Positions 5,373-8,844 of a stretch of 8,844 bases of DNA are shown here, one piece after another; positions within the stretch are counted from its first letter, which is position 1; each line of letters opens with the position of its first letter. Both the position numbers and the translations under genes were made by a program. Under the pieces are notes generated by a model that had not been told where the DNA came from, ran no database searches, and saw only the letters and a list, made by a program, of their open reading frames with translations. This DNA is from Chthoniobacterales bacterium (GTDB lineage Bacteria > Verrucomicrobiota > Verrucomicrobiia > Chthoniobacterales > UBA10450): the NCBI GenBank assembly GCA_013695905.1, contig JACCZQ010000080.1:1-8844 (forward strand), given 5' to 3'.

Positions 5373-8249
5373 ATGCCTGCTGACTCAGATCTCCAAGAGC
5401 TGGCGGAATTCTTTTCCGAGCATCGCGAAGAGATCACGCGCCGCTGGGTCGAGGCGGTGCGGACCGATCCGGCGATCACCACCTCCACGCGTTTGCCGCA
5501 CGAGCAGCTGATGGATCATCTGCCCCTGGTCTTCGAAGATTTCGCCGACACCCTGCGCCAGCGTCCCGCGCCGCGCGAACGCAGCGCCGAGCACGCGCAG
5601 GCGCACGGGGAACATCGCTGGTGGCAGGGATTCGAATTCGGCGAGCTGGTGCGCGAGACGAGAATCCTCCGCCGCATCATCTCGGTGGAGTATCTCTCGA
5701 CCTACGCGGAGCAGCACCCGCAGTTCACCGGGGAACGGCGGCAGCACGCGGAGACGGTGGTGCACACTTTTTTCGATCGGCTGCTGACGGAGTCGGCGAA
5801 GCAGTTCGTTGACAAGACGGAGGAAGAGCGGGCGCATTACCGCGCCCTTTTTGAGTCCACGGCGGGCGCATACCTGGTTTTGAAGCCGGACGATTACACG
5901 ATTGTCTCGATCAGCGACGCGTATCTCGCGGTCACTTTCACGACGCGGGAGCAGCTCTCCGGGCATCGGTTGTTCGACATCTTCCCGGAGCTGCCGCTCT
6001 CGCGCGTGGAGGGTGGCATGGACACGCTGCTCGCCTCGCTGGAACGGGTGAAGGCGGAGCTCTGCGCGGATGCGATCGCGGTGCACTCCTACCCGATGGA
6101 GCTGCCGGAGGCGGAGGGCGGCGGCACGGAGGAACGCTACTGGAGCACGATCAATTCGCCGGTGTTCGCGCCCGGGGGCGAGCTGGCGTTCATCATGCAC
6201 CGGGTGGAGGACGTGACGCCATTTGTGCGGGCGGAGCAGGAGGAAGGACGCGAGGCGGAGGGGTTCGAGCTACTGGAGGGACGCTCGGCGCATCTGGAGG
6301 CGGAGATCGTGCGGCGGACTCAGGAGTTGCTCCGCACCAACCAGCAGCTGCGGCAAAGCCAGGAGCGCTTCAAGCTGGCGGTGACGATCGCGCAGATGGG
6401 GACGTTTGAGATCGATCTGCGGACCGATGCGGTGGTGGTGAATGAGCAGGCACGCGCGATCTACGGCTGGTCGGCGGGGGAGCCGCTCACGTTTTCCAGG
6501 GTGCAGGCGCAGTTTTATCCCGAGGATCGGGCGAAGGTGATGGCGGCGGTGAGCGTGGCGCTCGATCCGGCCGAGGACCTGGATGAGTTCGATGTGGAGC
6601 AGCGAATCGTGCGGACGGACGGGGTGGTGCGCTGGATTCGAGTGCGGGCGCGGGCGTTTTTCGAAGGCACGGGAGCGAAACGCCGACCGACGCAATGCAT
6701 GGGCACGTTCCTCGATATCACGGAGCGGAAGGAACATGAGAGCGCGCTCCTCGAAAGTGAGGCGCGTTTCCGGCAGTTGGCGGATTCGATCCCGCAGCTC
6801 GCCTGGATGGCGCGGCCGGACGGATGGCTTTTTTGGTACAATCAGCGCTGGTACGAATTCACCGGCGCCACGCCGGAACAGATGGAGGGGTGGGGCTGGC
6901 AGCGCGTCCATGACGAGAAGGAATTGCCGCGCATCATCGAGAGCTGGACGGCGGCGCTCGCTAGCGAGGAGCCGTGGGAAGACACCTTCCCGCTGCGCTG
7001 TCACGATGGGGAATTCCGCGTGCATCTCTCCCGCGCCATGCCGTTCCGCGATTCCGCCGGCAAGGTGGTGCTGTGGTTCGGCACAAACACGGACATCACG
7101 GAGCTGGTACAGGCGGAGGAGGCGGCGAACGCGGCGAATCGCGCCAAGGATCATTTCATTGCGGTGCTCTCGCACGAGCTGCGCACGCCGCTCACGCCGG
7201 TGCTGGCGAGCATCATGGATTTGCACGCGCGCGAGGATTTGCCGCCGCCGGTGAGCGAAGCGGTGGAGTTGATCCGGCGCAATGTGGAGCTGGAGGCGCG
7301 GCTGATCGACGACTTGTTAGACGTGACCCGCATCACGAAGGGCAAGCTGCGCATGGACCGGCAGGTCGTGTCGCTCCATTCTGTGCTGAAGGACGCGCTC
7401 CGCATCTGCGCGACAGATGTGTCGCGGAAACATATCGCCGCCACGCTGGAGCTCGGCGCTGCGAATCCGCACGTGGAAGGCGACGGGCCGCGGCTGCTCC
7501 AGGCATTTTGGAATTTGCTCCAGAACGCGGTGAAATTTACGCCGGCTGAAGGGGAGATCACGATCCGCACACGGGGCGAAGGCGAGCGTGTGACGGTGGA
7601 GATCGAGGACAACGGGATCGGGATCGAGGCAATGGCGTTGCCGCGGATCTTCGATGCGTTCGGGCAGGCGGATGATTCGATCAGCCGACGCTTCGGCGGA
7701 CTCGGCCTGGGTCTCGCTCTCTCGAAGGCGCTGGTGGAGGCGCATGGCGGCACGATCGAGGTGAGCAGCCGCGGACGCGACCAGGGGACGGTCTTCAGGA
7801 TCGAACTGCAGACGACGAGCGCCACGCCGGAAGCCTCGGGAATTGCGCCTGCTCCGGCCGCGGCGCCTGGGAATCCATTGCGCATCCTGCTGGTCGAAGA
7901 TCACGACGATACTCGTCGCACGCTGCACCGGTTGATCGAGCGCTGGGGCCATAGCGTGGCCGATGCCGCCACCGTGCAGCAGGCGCTGCAGCTCGCGGTC
8001 GAGAAGAAATTTGATCTCCTGGTGAGCGATCTCGGATTACCCGACGGCCACGGCAACGATCTCATGCGCGAGCTGCGCGCCAGCTCCGGCATGGTCGGCA
8101 TCGCGGTGAGTGGTTTCGGCACCGAGGACGATAAGGCGCGCAGCCGCGAAGCTGGCTTTCACGCGCATCTGTCGAAGCCGATCGGCACGCAGAAACTAAA
8201 GGGCGTGATCGAAGAACTGGCCGCGACGCTGCCCCAGGGGCTGAATTGA
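5373..8249 (+). CDS. soluble multi-PAS hybrid histidine kinase
   Basis: This encodes a 958-residue sensor kinase fused to its own receiver domain. It has no membrane span or signal peptide, so it is predicted cytosolic. Domains in order: an N-terminal helical module (about 5-130; LAEFFSEHREEITRRW and later HLPLVFEDFADTLRQ) resembling RsbRD_N; PAS 1 (about 153-287, ending HRVEDVTPF); a coiled coil (about 296-333); PAS 2 (about 331-449); PAS 3 (about 463-575, ending TNTDITEL); HisKA with SHELRTPL, phospho-acceptor His601; HATPase with NLLQNAVKF (N box, about 714), EDNGIGI (745-751) and RRFGGLGLGL (772-781); and a receiver with acidic EDHDD (842-846), phospho-acceptor Asp886 in SDLGLPDG, and Lys935 in SKPIG. 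All key catalytic residues are present. ATG at 5373 is preferred; a TTG at 5364 is possible. There is no DNA-binding output, so a separate phosphotransfer partner or regulator is expected elsewhere. The signal is unknown. Confidence 0.95.
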   Translation: MPADSDLQELAEFFSEHREEITRRWVEAVRTDPAITTSTRLPHEQLMDHLPLVFEDFADTLRQRPAPRERSAEHAQAHGEHRWWQGFEFGELVRETRILRRIISVEYLSTYAEQHPQFTGERRQHAETVVHTFFDRLLTESAKQFVDKTEEERAHYRALFESTAGAYLVLKPDDYTIVSISDAYLAVTFTTREQLSGHRLFDIFPELPLSRVEGGMDTLLASLERVKAELCADAIAVHSYPMELPEAEGGGTEERYWSTINSPVFAPGGELAFIMHRVEDVTPFVRAEQEEGREAEGFELLEGRSAHLEAEIVRRTQELLRTNQQLRQSQERFKLAVTIAQMGTFEIDLRTDAVVVNEQARAIYGWSAGEPLTFSRVQAQFYPEDRAKVMAAVSVALDPAEDLDEFDVEQRIVRTDGVVRWIRVRARAFFEGTGAKRRPTQCMGTFLDITERKEHESALLESEARFRQLADSIPQLAWMARPDGWLFWYNQRWYEFTGATPEQMEGWGWQRVHDEKELPRIIESWTAALASEEPWEDTFPLRCHDGEFRVHLSRAMPFRDSAGKVVLWFGTNTDITELVQAEEAANAANRAKDHFIAVLSHELRTPLTPVLASIMDLHAREDLPPPVSEAVELIRRNVELEARLIDDLLDVTRITKGKLRMDRQVVSLHSVLKDALRICATDVSRKHIAATLELGAANPHVEGDGPRLLQAFWNLLQNAVKFTPAEGEITIRTRGEGERVTVEIEDNGIGIEAMALPRIFDAFGQADDSISRRFGGLGLGLALSKALVEAHGGTIEVSSRGRDQGTVFRIELQTTSATPEASGIAPAPAAAPGNPLRILLVEDHDDTRRTLHRLIERWGHSVADAATVQQALQLAVEKKFDLLVSDLGLPDGHGNDLMRELRASSGMVGIAVSGFGTEDDKARSREAGFHAHLSKPIGTQKLKGVIEELAATLPQGLN

Positions 8250-8725
8250 AGAAGATGAGCGCCGGTGGCGAATCGCACCGCGAGATCGAGAGGAAATTTC
8301 TCGTGCGGCAGCTGCCGGAGAATCTCGCCGCGTATCCGCATGTCGCGATCGCGCAGGGTTATCTCGCCATTGCCCCGAGAGGTGTGCAGGTGCGCCTCCG
8401 GAAAGCTGGCGCGCAGCATTCGCTGGCCTTCAAGCGCAACCTCGCCATCGGCCGCGAGGAGCGGGAGGTGGAGCTAACCGCGGTGCAATTCACCACCCTC
8501 TGGCCCGCGACAAAAGGCAAACGCCTCACCAAAACTCGCTACCACATTCCGCTCGAACATCACCTCGTCGAGATCGACGTTTACTCCGGCCGCCACGAAG
8601 GCCTCGTGGTGGCGGAGGTTGAGTTCCGCGACGAACAATCGGCGGGGGAATTCCAGCCGCCCGATTGGTTAGGCGACGACGTGTCGCACGACCCGCGCTA
8701 CAGCAACCAGCTCCTCGCCAGCTGA
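8246..8725 (+). CDS. CYTH-domain (triphosphate tunnel) protein, probable inorganic triphosphatase
   Basis: This encodes a 159-residue single-domain CYTH protein. The signature ExExK is EIERK (13-17). Tunnel-lining charged residues follow in the expected order: VRLRK (49-53), FKRN (62-65), EREVEL (72-77), TKTR (95-98), EIDVY (109-113) and AEVEF (123-127). The C-terminus DVSHDPRYSNQLLA is the usual CYTH ending. Such enzymes hydrolyse triphosphates (often inorganic tripolyphosphate) with a divalent metal. Class IV adenylate cyclases share the fold, but the short single-domain form with this ending is more typical of bacterial triphosphatases. The TTG at 8246 overlaps the kinase stop (TTGA) and has AGGGG five nt upstream. 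The ATG at 8255 is the alternative but lacks a well-spaced ribosome site. The overlap implies co-translation with the kinase. Confidence 0.9.
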   Translation: MKKMSAGGESHREIERKFLVRQLPENLAAYPHVAIAQGYLAIAPRGVQVRLRKAGAQHSLAFKRNLAIGREEREVELTAVQFTTLWPATKGKRLTKTRYHIPLEHHLVEIDVYSGRHEGLVVAEVEFRDEQSAGEFQPPDWLGDDVSHDPRYSNQLLAS

Positions 8726-8844
8726 GGAACCGCTCGCACTTTCGGCATGATCCCTTCACCATGGCCGCTGTGAACGGCGGCGCACCCCCGCAATCCGAAG
8801 GAACACGGCCGCACCTGCGACTTGTGCGGCGGGCAGGAATTTTC
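8726..8844 (+). other. unassigned right edge; possible start of another gene
   Basis: No clear gene starts here. A frame from ATG 8761 stays open to the edge for 28 codons but has unconvincing composition and no ribosome site. A second frame, open from 8774 after a TGA, reads RNPKEHGRTCDLCGGQEF. This resembles the N-terminal Cys-x2-Cys of some methyltransferases, but it has no start codon before the cysteines. GCCGCAC (8808-8814) and GTGCGGC (8824-8830) form a perfect 7-bp inverted repeat across the same bases. Confidence 0.3.

Noticed and set aside
5197..5511. Small ORF reading MSGGRTAKND... through the hairpin cluster, and a sister frame at 5099-5383
   Set aside because: The peptide is just a translation of the repeats, and it overlaps the kinase start in another frame.
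6270..7226. A 318-codon minus-strand frame across the kinase (and a similar one at 5385-6200)
   Set aside because: It is antisense to well-defined PAS and kinase domains, and its Arg/Leu/His-rich composition marks a shadow.

Overview
This window looks like the chromosome of a GC-rich, Gram-negative-type bacterium. The likeliest phylum is Verrucomicrobiota. That is an inference from gene content and from the style of intergenic palindromes, because no rRNA or marker gene is present. There is no sign of phage, plasmid, insertion sequence or CRISPR array.

Layout. (1) Positions 1-2321, minus strand: a chaperone block with dnaK followed by the start of groES. The last few codons of groES, and presumably groEL, lie outside the window. 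(2) Positions 2322-2632: the dnaK leader, which holds a perfect 19-bp inverted repeat, then a strong intrinsic terminator that closes the next minus-strand gene. (3) Positions 2633-4582: a divergent stress-response locus. A secreted Spy/CpxP-like protein is read leftward. An ECF sigma factor, a small single-pass membrane protein and a membrane-anchored Spy/CnrX-like protein are read rightward as a tightly overlapping operon. Between the two units is a long inverted repeat. Each arm of it carries, pointing outward, the same ECF-type promoter pattern (TGTAACC, 17 nt, GTCAT). (4) Positions 4684-5049: a small zinc-ribbon plus coiled-coil protein. (5) Positions 5050-5372: a non-coding stretch packed with palindromic hairpins, including a 46-bp tandem duplication and copies of one hairpin family in both orientations. 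(6) Positions 5373-8725: a large soluble multi-PAS hybrid histidine kinase, overlapping by 4 bp with a CYTH-domain triphosphatase-like gene if that gene uses its TTG start. (7) Positions 8726-8844: unassigned.

How the genes may work together. The right-hand operon has the parts of a CnrYXH-like system: a sigma factor, a small membrane protein in the anti-sigma position, and a periplasm-facing LTxxQ sensor with histidine clusters. The mirrored promoters suggest that the sigma factor drives both its own operon and the divergent secreted Spy-like gene. That would give a self-contained envelope or metal stress circuit. This wiring is inferred from sequence architecture and not shown. The chaperone block and the kinase-CYTH pair have no visible link to it.
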